Part shown: positions 1 to 13,437 of the stretch, piece after piece
How positions within the stretch are numbered: position 1 is the stretch's first letter
How the letters are laid out: each line of letters begins with the position of its first letter
DNA from: Artocarpus heterophyllus
Lineage: Eukaryota > Streptophyta > Magnoliopsida > Rosales > Moraceae
Direction of reading: 5' to 3'
Assembly: GCA_025403435.1 (NCBI GenBank)
Contig: CM046337.1
Coordinates: forward strand, 8,247,015 to 8,311,014
Length of the DNA: 64,000 nucleotides
Program-made: the position numbers and the translations under genes
The notes under the pieces: model-generated
The model's database searches: none
What the model saw: only the letters and a program-made list of their open reading frames with translations
Told to the model about the DNA's origin: nothing

Positions 1-910
1 ATCATCAACAAAATAATCCTCAAACAAGAGTCTCATCCATAAATATGGGGGCCTTTTAAAAAAATGGATTAGTTCCTCACTCTTTTTTTTTTTTTTTTTT
101 TCGGAAATTCATCTATCACTACATGTATCCTCAATTGACTTATTAAGTGGATATAGCTATGAAGGTGCAGTTATTGTTGAAGTTTACAAGTCCATGGAAC
201 TGTGGCCATATTTCATATAGTGGCATGGTCCGTGCAATAACCCCAGAATATTACATATTTCTTCATAAACACTAGAGAGATTTCTCATAAAAATAAAAAC
301 TAAAGAGCTTGATAGAAATATTGAAAACCACAAGCGGGCAGCAAGAATCAAAACTGCGTCATTACATTGGAAGGCTAGGGGTTACAGTCAACATTGATTA
401 ATCATTTTCAACATGTTTACTTCAAAACAGAACATGAAACTTTGGTTTCACTCATTATATAAGATGGATAAATTTCCAGATGTCAGATATGATTGTGATA
501 AGCAACCTCAACTTTCTTGAATTTACAACTCTGAGGAGATTTTCAGCAGTCTGCAGGAAATAACTTTGAGCTAGAGACAAATTTTAAAGCTTTTTCATCA
601 CAAAGTACCATGCTTTATATAAAGCACTAGAAATACTCCATGACCGGTCATGAAATTCCTCTATTTAACAAAGTATCATTCAATAGCCAAGGTCGTATCC
701 ATGACTCTACTCACTAGAACGCTTCTTCAAAACTATCTGGTTTTTTCAGCCGTTCTCACATGTATCGATTCAAATTAAAAATTACGCCGTATTTGTAATT
801 TTTATTGCCTTAAAAATGGTCACAAATCAATATTCAATCATCAAGGACGTGCCTGATTGGAGAGGCAACGGAATTTCATTGTGATAAGAGACAAAGGCCA
901 CAATCATTAC
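1..910 (-). other. Intron 5 of the UTR5-like gene (window edge)
   Basis: The transporter gene on the minus strand has a donor (GTAATG) right after its fifth exon at 910. I found no reading frame here matching the conserved second half of the family, so this stretch is read as intron whose acceptor lies beyond the window start. It contains a poly-T run near 81-102 and nothing else I recognise. Confidence 0.5.
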
Positions 911-2435
911 CGGATACAAAATAAATATTGAACAACCCACGGTCACTAGAAAAGCCAAAAAGTAGTCATGTCCCCGGTATTTCTTCTGCATGATTATAGT
1001 GCCCCATACCTGCATGTAGAAGAACGTAACATTAGCTGATCAGCAAACACATTCTCAATACACTGCTTGCAAGAACAAAATAGTCCCTTTCACAGAAAGG
1101 ACGCAGGATACAAAATACTACACATCCAAAGCCTAATTAAGTGTAAGACAAGAAAAACAAAAGATAAAAATAAAGCAACCGGGCAAAGCAACCAAATTGA
1201 TCCCCTCATAACTAGACGGCCAAATAATGTTCATGTAAAGTTTTCATGCGACTACATATGATGAAGTAATTAAAAAAGTCAATCCCATGGGTTTATCTTA
1301 CCATAACAGGTATCATTTTTGCACATTTTGCTAGTGTCTGAACAGGGAAGCTGACATATTTGAGGGCCTGGAACAAAAACCATTTCATCACCGAAGAAAC
1401 CAAAAATATGAAACTAAATATCCCTTACATAATAGCATTAAATGTGGAGCTTACCTCATACTGGCATGTTGTTGTTAATATGTTTGACACCGACACAAGG
1501 CAGTATTTATAGACTGGTGCAACGGGATCCAAGGCCTTCTTACTTGCCTGAAAAAGATGAGTACAAAGAGAATGAATTTTTCCAGACAAAAGAAGCTCTA
1601 GCAACAGTTCATACAGCTACGCCACAGCCACAGCCACAGCCATGAGTTGTAAATTGTGATAAAAACTTCGACAAGAAAAGTTGCAAAGGTTCTAACAAGA
1701 CGTACCAGTAAAAAGCAAGCAGAGACAGCGGAAGTTGTGATACGGTTACAGAAAACAAGAAATAATGAGTATTTAAAGTATTCCTTGTTTATCCCATATG
1801 GATTTCTGATGATCTTCTCCTGCAAGAAACAAACTCCAAAATTAACTCTGAGAAACATGTTGCACCAACTTGTACACCTCGTTTAGATGAGACTGAATAT
1901 TATTTAGGAAGTCATTAATAAACTTGCATACCAATAAAACAGTATGTATAACAAAGGGGACTTTGGATTAAACACTGCATTGTTTTGAATTCTTATCGAA
2001 CCTTGAATACCTAAAAACAATACCATACAAACAAGAAACAACGCTATTACAACAGAACACTTCCTAACCAATCTCTCACTTTCATACACCTAACTGAAAA
2101 ATTAAAAAAAAAAAAAAAAAACTGTTGACAAAACTGCCTGTGATTCAATAATTAGTCCAAATTACAAAGCTTCACGCTTTGCAGCAAAAAAAAATGGAAT
2201 TTACCGGCAGGAGAGGGAATCATTCCAACCACAAATTGACAGGAGAGAAATTGGCGTCTAACGATCAATATAAACAAAAAGAATACCCAGGGGAAAAAAA
2301 ATCGTTGCTTTTTTTATTTTTTTTTACCTGCAAAACACCATAAGTGACGAGGGTGGTCATGATTCCCGTGACGGCGAAAACTCCTTTCCATAGCTTGTTG
2401 TCCTTCAAACCACCAGGCAACGACGGCTCCGCCAT
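911..2435 (-). CDS. UTR5: UDP-galactose/UDP-glucose transporter, UTR5 type (5' half; five exons)
   Basis: Nucleotide-sugar antiporter of the drug/metabolite transporter superfamily (UAA family), expected to carry UDP-Gal/UDP-Glc into the ER or Golgi lumen in exchange for UMP. Exons read on the minus strand: 2435-2328, 1819-1706, 1547-1455, 1367-1302 and 1009-911. All end in phase 0 and have GT-AG borders, giving 160 residues, about half the usual length. The start MAEPSLPGG is followed by KLWKGVFAVTG and GVLQEKI near residue 36. Hallmark segments are CNRITTSAVSA (exon 2), LDPVAPVYKYCL (exon 3), the PVQTLAKCAKMIPVM stretch (exon 4) and IMQKKYRGHDY with a following membrane helix (exon 5). The remaining exons lie left of position 1. 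The next gene, RIBA3, is its neighbour in Arabidopsis too (from memory). The family call is firm; the exact paralogue is inferred. Confidence 0.9.
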
Positions 2436-2765
2436 AGCCCTTCCGACCAAACCCACACGAAACCAATCACTTCGCAGCCCAAAAAACCCGGGCAGAAGCT
2501 AGAGAGAAAAAGAGAATACAAGGCCTGCGATTCTCTTCTCACGGCGAAGACAGAAACGCCGCCGTTGAGCAGCTGAGATGTCCGTACGATCACCGGAGAA
2601 AAACTCGGTGAAATTGGGGATCAGAGTCGTCAGGAGACAGGTGGAGAAAGAGGATTGGATGGGAGTTGAGGGGGAAGAGAAAGATGCAAGGCTTTTTGGA
2701 GGAGGACAGTCGGAGTGTGTGAGTCACCACCAAAGTCTCGCATGCGCCGGCGACTTTTTCTCAGT
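2436..2765 (-). promoter_or_regulatory. 5' leader and proximal promoter of the UTR5-like gene
   Basis: Sequence upstream of the transporter start. It is GC-richer than its surroundings and is followed, at about 2803-2848, by a CT-rich tract (GA-rich on the coding strand), common in plant 5' regions. A GTG codon seven codons upstream is in frame, but the first ATG is at 2435, so that one is taken as the start. No clear TATA box seen. Confidence 0.35.
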
Positions 2766-3045
2766 TCCCTGTTTATATGGTTAAGTGCTTTTGAACCCCT
2801 CTACCTCTCTCTCTCTCTCTACTTTCTCTCACTCTTTCTCTCTCTAGACTATCCACATCAGGGCTTTGAAACTAAATATGAACGAATGAAAAGTGATGCC
2901 ACGTCAACGGTCACCGACCCCACGTGGGCCAGGCCTTTTTGATGAACCTAGAAGGGGGGGGGGGGTGGCGGGGACCGATTTAACGCTTCAAAACTCGATC
3001 GTGCTTGTACGCGGTTTGTCATGATGTTGTTCAGAGTGAAACTCT

Positions 3046-3310
3046 TGGTTTGAGATTTTTTTTATTTGAATTACGATTTAAATTATTTTATTATAGTATT
3101 TTTTTTATAAAAATTTAAATTTTTATTTAAATATTTAAACCAAACGGGCCTAATCGGTTCGAGTATTTGAATAAAGTATTTGAATGAAGATTTAACCTAT
3201 TTGATTTGAGTATTTGAATAGAGTATTTGAATAAAGATTTAAATTTTTATGAGAGAAAATACTGTATAAAATAATTTAAATCGTAATTCAAATCACAAAA
3301 TAAACAGACC
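3046..3310. mobile_element. Hairpin MITE with about 60-bp inverted arms
   Basis: The segment 3064-3122 (TTTGAATTACGATTTAAATT and onward) recurs as its reverse complement at 3234-3294, separated by about 110 bases containing several GTATTTGAATA units. Long AT-rich inverted arms around a short core with no coding capacity are typical of a miniature inverted-repeat element. Related fragments appear near 28090-28125 and 44640-44755. Target duplication not resolved. Confidence 0.6.
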
Positions 3311-5737
3311 CTACATATACATATGTTCTCCTCTTGGCTAAAAACTTATTATTCACAGTCAATGCATAATATATTTATAATGAAAAAGAAGAATAAATGA
3401 ATATTTTTTTTTGCAATGTCAATATACAGCTCTAAACTGTCTAATGGCATCAAAATTATAACATTTGAAACAATTTATATAGCTTCAATAAAAATCTAAG
3501 GATTCATAATGGTAGCTGTCAATACAGATTTATATTTATTTTATCAAAGATTTTTAATCGTCAAATTTTTATCAACTTTTTGTAAATTTAATAGTTATAT
3601 ATATATATTTTTGGTTTTGATACGAGTTTTAGTATAATACAACGATTTAATGTGCCGACGTATGATTGTTTGGATCTTACTACAAAATTCTTCAAAATAG
3701 TGTTGATGTTTATTTGTAAATTCATACTTCAATTAGAGGGGAAAAAAAAGTATTTCGAGGGCTAAGAATGGCTCATTGGTGTTTAGTGGGTGTATGAGTT
3801 GTTATCAATATATGAAGTCATGCATTCAAAACCAACAAGTGTAATTTAAAGGGAAAAAGAAAACAAAAACAATATTGGACCTTTTTTCTTTTGGGAAAAT
3901 AATTGGTTTTACCATAAAAGGTGTGAGAAAAAGAGTGATGTTCTAATAGTTTGAAGACTTCTGCTATGAGAGAAATACTATTTTTAGGATTGTTGCAAAA
4001 TACTTCCACCATGCATTTTTTGAAACAATAAAAAATCCTTCTATTTGTATATGTATAGGCAAATAAAAACCTCTCCTGCTGTCAAATATTATTACCTTTA
4101 CTAGTTGAAAAGACACAATTACCTTTATTAGTAACAAAAAAAACAATACAAAAATAACAAAGATAATGACCCTTTACGCGAAAAGAATTCAAAATTCAAC
4201 GCAAAAAAAAAAAAAAAAGAGATTAAAGAACATCTAAAAAATAAAGTAAAAAGGTTCTTATTTTCTTAAGAGAGAGAGGGAGAGAGTATGTTGGTTTTTG
4301 GTGAGACCCACCGTGGGTGGCTGTGGTAAAGCAACAGTTTTTTTTTTTTTTTTGAGCGGAGAAAACAGCAATTTTTAACTTAAGTACTTCAATAATATGA
4401 ATCCTAACATGAGTACTGAAATTCCTTGTACATAATTATCAGTTAAATAATAAGTAATGGAAAGTTTTTATTTATTCTAATTTTTAACAATGTAATAGAA
4501 TAATTTAGGATTGACTTTTCTTATTGGGAAGTGTAGTTAGAAAGAAAGTTAGGTTTCATATCATTTATTTAATACGACTAATGTTTTGTGTCATTTTTTT
4601 CAAACATTTAATTTATTCAACTTTTGACATATAATATGTTCAAATTACCCTTATTAAAAATCTTACCATCCAGCTCTTCCTTTCTCTTTCCTCACCCTAT
4701 GTTTCACACTCTTCCTTCTCTCTTTTTGTCTCTTTCTCTCTCCTCTTTCTCTTTCTATTTCCCAAAAGTAATATGTTTCAAATTTTTTCACATAAGTTGT
4801 AGGCATTAAAAGTAGTATCACATAAGTGATATTTATCAAATTGACTCGTAGTTAGAACCAATAGTTTGAACTAATTTTAGTTAAAAATACTGTAGCATAT
4901 AAGAGCATTATATTGTACCTCACTTTTTTCTTGACAATGTAACATATGAAAACTTTACATTGTATTAATCAAAAATTTTGATTGAAACTGAAATTGCCAA
5001 ACACACTATTCTATTAGCATTTTTAGTTTTGCCGGTATGGTACTGTTTCCAAATGTTTGGAAATATTTTTCACAACATTTAATGCAAAAAATTTTAAAAC
5101 ACTACCAAACAAGGGCTATATAACTTCCTCTCTTTCGTGAGAGCGTTTAACAACATCGTTCTAACTATGTTGTTTTAATTACTACACTATAAAGTTATCA
5201 CATGTTATAATATAAAATAAAAATAAATTACAGTATAAAACTTTTATATGTTATAATAATTTTGTTTTAACTTTTGTTCTAACAATACCGTCAAATACAA
5301 CCCTTATTTTATGACAAGTAAACATACCTTTAATAGGATTATAACACCAATCAGAACAAAAGAAAATTACGATATTATATTATTATCTACAGAAAAAAAA
5401 AAAAAAAACGTAAACGACGTCCTTTTGTTGTTCTTTCGAGAAATGCGATAAGCCTAGTAAAAATCTCCGATCACTACAAAGGCGTGGGTTTGCACGCTTT
5501 AGACGTAAGCAATGCCACCGTTCTAGACGTAAGCAGCAGTCTTGGTTCAAAACGACATAAATGATGTTGTCGTTCACAGGCGATATGGTTCGAAACATCA
5601 CCATCTGCTTGGAGTAACTCATACTAGTTCTAAATAACGGCTATCAATGCAAACACATCCAAAACCAGAGGTGGGTTTTATTTCCCCATAGGCGTCACTT
5701 CACATGCAATTTGCAAACCATCGTCTATACCTACCTA

Positions 5738-5740
<3 letters not shown>
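3311..5740. other. AT-rich intergenic spacer
   Basis: No reading frame or motif supports a gene. It holds homopolymer runs, a GA tract near 4268-4286, a CT-rich tract near 4676-4753 and short stretches of a dispersed AT-rich element (see 5150-5290). Confidence 0.5.
5150..5290. repeat. Copy of dispersed 'TATAAAGCT..TTATATGCTATA' element
   Basis: Contains the paired motifs ACTATAAAGTTATCACATG and CAGTATAAAACTTTTATATG, flanked by GTTCTAAC. The same paired arrangement recurs at many other places in the window. Probably a MITE family. Confidence 0.4.

Positions 5741-5789
<49 letters not shown>
5741..5789. repeat. (AT)n microsatellite upstream of RIBA3
   Basis: An uninterrupted AT dinucleotide run of about 49 bases, ending 57 bases before the RIBA3 start codon. 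It may fall in the leader or core promoter. It gives a spurious Tyr-Ile repeat open frame that should not be annotated as protein. Confidence 0.95.
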
Positions 5790-5792
<3 letters not shown>

Positions 5793-5846
5793 AGCACCAA
5801 CTTATATATACAACTTGGAAGTTTCTGAAAATCTATACTTCTCGAC

Positions 5847-8507
5847 ATGGACTCCGCTTTGCTTCCTTGCTGTATCTATCTCCATATCCCTACCAGCTCA
5901 AGGTACTCTATCTTTCTCAAACACAGAAAAAAAAAATAAAGCATAAAAACTTTTTATTAACAACTCCCTATTCGTTGTCCCTTTTTTTTTTTAATCTTCG
6001 CAGCTTGCTTCGATCGTTTGCGGCTCCTCAGAGCGTGGGATTTGGGCAGTACGGGCAGAGATGGCTGAGCCAGAGTTGTTGGGCAATTGGGGTCTCGGAA
6101 AATGCAACAGAAAACGTGTTTGATGATCAGACTTCGAAAGGAAACGAAAACGGTCTCTGCTGGGAGCCTTGGACGGGTCGTCCTCGGCGCCGTTTGGGAC
6201 GCTTGATGCTGAGCGATGCCGAAGGCGATCCCGACTGCCCGTCCGAGGGCTACACGTCGATCGACCAGGCGCTCAATATATTACGCCAAGGAAAGGTTGC
6301 AACTCATGTTCATATTCTCTTATTTTGTTTATTGAATTCTCTACTGTTTTAATATTGATAATATTGTAAAGGGTTTTTGGCTGAATTTTTAATATGTGAC
6401 AAATTATTCTTTGATAACAAAAGATTGCAGAGTATTCCAGATTGATAAAAAACTTTAAAATTTGGAAGGAAATGATTCATGCACTTGACATGGCGTGCTC
6501 TAACATGTTACACAAGAGTTCAAATTCTTTTTTCAAACAAAATATTTTTGTCCAAATTTTAACAGCCCACATCGATTTGGAGACTCTCTGCAATGCTTTT
6601 TTTTATTATTATTTTAATTCGTAGACAATTTTCCAAGATCAAAAGTTTGAGGATACTTTGCCAATCCTGAAAAGCTCAGGACTAGATGTGCCAAATACCC
6701 TATCATAAAAACCAATATTTGCCAAGTGCTAGGCTCTGAGTTTTAATAAATTATAAGCAGGATGAAATTGATGTTGACCAACACTCATGTAGTTTTCTTT
6801 TTTTTTTCTCCCTCTCTTTTAGTTTGTGATTGTTGCAGATGATGAAAATGGGGATATTGAAGGAAACATTATCATGGCAGCATCACTTACTAGTCGAAAG
6901 GATGTAGCTTTCATGGTTAAGCATGGCTCGGGGATTGTTTCAGTTGGCATGAAAGAGGAGGATCTTGAAAAACTTAAACTTCCTCTTATGTCCCCAGAAA
7001 CTGAAGATGAAGACTCTTCTGCTACCACTTTCACAATCACAGTGGTATTGTTTTTCACTAGACAAGATATCCTTGTTCACCTTGCTTGTATACTAATATG
7101 TTCCATTTTAAACTCAATTGTTTTTGCTTGAATAGGATGCAAAATCCGGCACATCTACTGGAGTATCAGCTTCAGACAGGGCAAAGACTGTTCTTGCTCT
7201 TTCATCTCCCGATTCTAAACCAGGAGACTTCCAAAGGCCGGGACATGTCTTTCCCCTCAAATACCGGAATGGAGGGGTTTTGAGGAGGGCTGGTCACACC
7301 GAGGCTTCTGTTGATCTGGTTGTCCTAGCAGGCCTACGTCCAATGTCCGTCCTTTCGGCCATTGTTGATCCAGATGACGGCTCTATGGCCTCGTTGGCAG
7401 ATTTAAGAAAGTTGGCCTGGAATACAGCATTCCTATGGTCTCCATATCTGATTTACTTAGGTGAGCTTTACTGAATAATGTCTCGTTAGAAATTTGTTCT
7501 CTTTTATAGCTGATAAAATTCAGTAGTTTTTTCACTTTTTTTCTTTTGACATAAACTTTTACATTGAATGAACTCCAAGTTACATTTGAAAGTTGGCGGC
7601 TCTTTCATCATGGCTAATCTCTGAATTCTGTTTATAGGTGCCGAAGAAAAAGGGAAAAATTAGTTGAAAGAACCTCGATCTCACGTCTGCCTGCAAAGTG
7701 GGGCCTATTCCAGGCTTACTGCTATAGCTCAAAGCTAGATGGAACAGAACACATTGCTGTTGTGAAGGTACTTTCTGCTTTTACACACAATAGTTTCATC
7801 TGTTTTTGTTCAACAGATAGCAAATATGAGAACTCTCTTAGCCACTACAACCATCTTCGTTCAATAGGGAGACATAGGAAATGGACAAGATGTGCCAGTG
7901 AGAGTCCATTCAGAATGCTTAACCAGGGACATATTCAGTTCAGCACGGTGTGATTGTGACAATCAGTTGGATTTAGCAATGCAATTAAGTGAACAAGCTA
8001 GCAGAGGAGTTGTCGTTTACGTCCTAGGTCACGAAGGAAGAGGCATCGGTCTCGGTCACAAGCTTCGAGCCTATAACCTGCAGGATCATGGCCATGACAC
8101 AGTGCAGGCCAATATAGAGCTTGGCTTAGCAGTTGATGCATGCGATTAAGGTATAGATGCTCAGGTCAACCTCACAAACCATGTCATTCTTTTCAGTACA
8201 CAAAAATATAGAATGTTCTCTATAACTTGTTTGATTTTTATTTATGGCAAAGCAGATTTTAAGAGACATAGGAGTTAGAACAATGAGGCTAGTGACCAAC
8301 AATCCGGCCAAGTTCACTGGTCTAAAGGGATATGGGTTGGCTGTGATTGGAAGGGTTCCGGTGTTGACACTCATTACAGAGGAAAACAAGAGGTACCTGG
8401 AAACAAAACGCACCAAGATGGGTCACATTTATGGTTCTGATTTGCAAGGACCTTTGGCTGGTTTTATTAACCCCAATGTTACCAACGAAGACCAACCTGA
8501 AAGCTAA
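5847..8507 (+). pseudogene. RIBA3: RIBA3-type riboflavin biosynthesis gene (GTP cyclohydrolase II / degenerate DHBP synthase), disrupted
   Basis: RIBA proteins join a DHBP synthase domain to GTP cyclohydrolase II in plastids. Exons: 5847-5902, 6004-6295, 6823-7044, 7136-7460, 7638-7767, 7869-8164, 8256-8507. The Ser/Arg-containing N-terminus fits a transit peptide. In the DHBP synthase part the family's RENEGD motif is replaced (DDENGDIEGN at 6838-6867), as in RIBA3 proteins, known to lack that activity. Two lesions break the frame. After LRKLA, near 7417, one base (a T by comparison with family codons) is missing, after which the frame again encodes EYSIPMVSISDL. An in-frame TAA lies at 8147-8149 where the family has Tyr of REYGIG. 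Exon 6 also shows changes at conserved sites: [14 protein letters not shown] for [23 protein letters not shown] for YLRGHEGRG, and VDACD for VDSRE. The zinc Cys residues and HEGRGIG remain. Exon 7 runs cleanly to TAA at 8505. Probably a pseudogene; assembly error could explain the deletion but hardly all changes. Confidence 0.85.
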
Positions 8508-10575
8508 AGTCGAAATGATGCATATGATCTATAGCAACAGAACAAGGAAGTTCCTTGTGTGTCATACAAAGTTCTTTATTCTTTTTTTCCCCCGCTTGTT
8601 AACAAATGCCTATGTTATTTTTTATGTTAAGTCTATAGAATTACGCCTGACTAGTAGAATTTTCCTGCAAAATATGCTCCAGGGTTCTCAAAAGGTATGA
8701 GACTCTAAAAAGTTGCTATTGCTTTTCATTAGCAAAAAAATGACAAAGCAAAACCAAAATAAATGGTTTTAAGTAAAACGCCATATCAAAATATGCAGTA
8801 ATAACACCCTTCAATCGGATCCATACAATTTTCCAAAAAAAAAAAAAAAGAATTCGGTAGTTTTTTATTTTTTTTTTGCAAAAACATTCATACCAACGTA
8901 CTAATTAGTATGCTCGTCAACTATTTAGATCTTTCATGAATATAGCTTATTTGTGTTGTGCTTTTATAAAATTTAACCGTAACACAAGTGTAAAAAGATG
9001 TATATTTACTAGTATCATATATAAATTTACTCGAATATATATTCATATTTTTTATCTGAATACTCGTGGTCCCATATAAAATCAACAAAATTATGAATTT
9101 ATAATACCAGCAAAATAATGTGCGACACTAATTATATTATCATAAATGCTCCTAAACCAATTCATAGACATAAAATGAATAGATCATAGGCATTTTCAAA
9201 ATTCACGAGTATCTTAAATTGAGATTAATTTATGGGGTGTTTTTAAGAGTTTTATATAGTTTAAGTGGTGAAGTCCACCGTTTTCAAATTCACAAGTTTG
9301 TTAAGTCAAAAATACATAGTTAAAAGGGGCATATATCAAATTAATCCTTTTATAAAATACCATGTAGTGTATTATTATTATTATTATTATTATTATTTGT
9401 TTTTTTTTCTTGAAGAAAAAATAGACGAAAAATTATACCAAATACTGTAATTTTTAATTTTAATGTAAATAAATAGTATATTTTAAAAATATTAAAATAT
9501 ACAATATTTTTGTTATTTTATGCTTTTTTTTAAACATTAAAATTTTTAATTTTAGCTCCAATCTTCTTCATCTGCTCCAAAAAAAAGAAAACCTTAGATC
9601 TACTTTCTCTCTCCCTTCCTTCCTCTCCCCAGCTCTAGCAGCAACTCTGACAATACTGTTGTCCCTGTGCGACTCCAGCTTGTGCTTCCCTCTACGACAG
9701 TGCCTCCCTCTGTGACTCTAGCGCTTCCCTTCGTGACTTTGGTACTTCCCTCTGTGACTCTGGCGCTTTCCTCCGCGATACCTTGTGTAACTCCAACGAT
9801 GAATTTTCTCCTTCCACGACTTCGACGCTTGCTTCCTTTGGCAACAAGGACTGTGCCAGATGATGTCGCTGTTCCCTGGTGACTGCGGCTTCGTGACTTC
9901 CTAGCGACTAAACCTTGCAATCTCTTGGCTTCGCGACTACCCTTTGCCGCTTGTGATCTCTTTGGTTTGGCAGTGGGGTTGGGCGGCGACAGGTGCTCCG
10001 TCGGTGTTGCTCCGGTGGAGGCGAGGTTGGACAGCAGCGAGAGTACGGGAGTAAGAGAGAAAGAGGCAGGGAGGGGTGGCTAGGGTTTTGAAATTAGGCA
10101 TTTTAGTTATTATGCCAATTAATTAATCTTATCTAAAATTAAATGGACTATATACTACTTATTAAAATTTTTTAATCTATTTATTTTTGAGAGAATGAAG
10201 AAAATGTTAAATTTTTAAAATTTTTTTAAGTAAATATTAAGTGTTAAAATATTTATAATAAATGTAAGATTTATAATGTAAAAAATTTACATTGTTAACA
10301 AAAAGTAAATACATTATTTATATAATAAACCTGTTTATTATGTAAATAAAAATTATTTATACTATAAATAAAATAAAAATATAAATAGATTATTTATATC
10401 ATAAATTTTATATTTATTATAAATATTTTTAAAATTTGATATTTACTACCATTAATTTTGAAGGAATAAATTTCCTATAATTTTTCTTTATTTTTTTTTT
10501 CTTAGTTAACGGTGATGACCACCTTCTTCCTAGGTGAAATCATGTGAGTTGTTTAGGCTCACAGTCAAAATGCAG
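8372..10575 (+). repeat. Duplicated block A1 (RIBA3 3' end plus downstream)
   Basis: From inside RIBA3 exon 7 (CATTACAGAGGAAAACAAG) through the 3' region, this matches 45698-46665 with scattered substitutions and small indels. The match continues past the stop codon and resumes with ATCATGTGAG at 10539 after a segment (about 9412-10492) that the other copy lacks. Same orientation as block B1. Confidence 0.85.
9412..10492. mobile_element. Candidate MULE/Pack-MULE-like insertion in block A1
   Basis: A segment of about 1.08 kb, absent from the otherwise matching block B1. The left end (GAAGAAAAAATAGACGAAAA then ATTATA) resembles the reverse complement of the right end (AATAAAGAAAAATTATAGG), and T8CTT occurs directly outside both ends (9401-9411 and 10493-10503), as a 9-11 bp target duplication would. 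AT-rich arms enclose a GC-rich, gene-like core (about 9600-10080) with degenerate repeats such as GTGACTCTGGCGCTTCC and, on the minus strand, AAACCCTAG followed by a CT-rich leader. The core translates to repetitive Val/Thr/Glu/Gly peptide with no family I know. Because the ends lie in homopolymer-rich DNA, they are tentative. Confidence 0.45.
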
Positions 10576-10680
10576 GCCCAGCCTACAATGCAATCGGATG
10601 GGAACGTAGAGGACATCTAGGTAATTTCAAATGCCCATCTTTAAATAACAGCATTAACAGTCCCACATTCCAAACCCTAG
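10573..10680 (+). promoter_or_regulatory. RPL23A promoter: site II element and telo-box
   Basis: AGGCCCA near 10573-10579 is a site II element (reverse complement of TGGGCY), and AAACCCTA at 10672-10679 is a telo-box. This pair is the known signature of ribosomal protein and other translation-related plant promoters. The telo-box lies about 180 bases before the ATG. A further reverse telo-box-like AGGGTTT sits at 10811-10817 in the leader. Confidence 0.65.
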
Positions 10681-10854
10681 AGACAGCCCTTTGCTTCGCT
10701 TCCCATTTACGGGTTCTCTTCGCTTCATCATCTTCTTCTTCTCTACTTCCTTTTATCAAAACCGCAATGATTCATTAACCTGTGCGTTTCTGTGTTTCGT
10801 TTCTTCTGCTAGGGTTTCACATTTCGTTGTTAGGCAAGGCTTGTTCAGCTTCTA

Positions 10855-12499
<1,645 letters not shown>

Positions 12500-13437
12500 G
12501 GTAGTTTATAGCTTTTGCAAATGGCAGTTAAGAATTTCAATTTTGTTCGCATTCAGAGATTAGAAGAGTTTTATGAGGGTTGAGTTCGGTTTGAAGTTGT
12601 AATCTCTTATGCTACTGGTTATTATTAATTTTTTTTGGGTATTTTTGCTGTCACATTTAACATTTGGAACATATTTAATTTCTACATTGGTCATGTGGAT
12701 GAATGTAAGAACAACTTGAAACCAATTATCGTGTGAAGCTCTTGCAAAAATGTCGGTACTTTTTAAAGTCATTTTCGCAGCGTACATTTTATAATGACTT
12801 GTATGATATAAGGAGCTTGTATATCTCAGGACATTCATCATAATCAAGCGTGTGGTTTAGGTGATAAATCTGTTTTCTTGGTAATCAACTTTGTGACATA
12901 TTATTGAAAGCACGTCATGCAGACCACGAGGAAGCAGGAAACTGGGGTGTTTTAATCGAATTATTCAAAGAATTGAAAAACTGTTTCCCTTGTTTCAAGG
13001 GCGAAACAAAGTTTCAAACATGATGTTACTTGTAGAGGTAAGACATGTGGTGTGGATTGAAACCCTTCATTTCTAATGGAAGAAACGGACAACTCATGTT
13101 ACTCTTGCACTTGTTTTTTCTTCTTTTTTCCCGAAGAAAAGATAGGGGGAGTCCAACTCAAACTAGAAAGATTGTGACATTGGATATAGCCATTCAGCAA
13201 GATAACTGTAGCGTCTGGAAATGGAGGTCAAAGGTTTTTCGGTTTGACTTGGCTACAAATGGATTTCATGAAAAGCTCTCTCAACAGTTAGTGTTTTTCC
13301 TTGAATGCCCAGCTGGCTCAATAGAATGCGACGTCTTTCTCTCGATGAACGCATTTTCAAGACAAATTGTTCAATCTTCACAAATTATGCGAAATATTGA
13401 ATAAAAAAAATTAACGACAAAGACAAATAAATACAAA
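12500..13437. other. Spacer between convergent RPL23A and ATL genes
   Basis: Holds the 3' untranslated regions of two genes that point toward each other. Short open frames here show no codon structure or recognisable motif. No transposon seen. Confidence 0.5.

Noticed and set aside
5711..6352. 213-residue open frame on the + strand with a long Tyr-Ile run
   Set aside because: It is the AT microsatellite read as protein and joined to RIBA3 intron 1 and exon 2. Only the part from 6004 on is real exon.
9600..9920. 106-residue repetitive minus-strand frame (VTEGS-type repeats)
   Set aside because: No known domain, no homologue recognised, lies within a segment that behaves as a transposon insertion; kept as element content, not as a gene.
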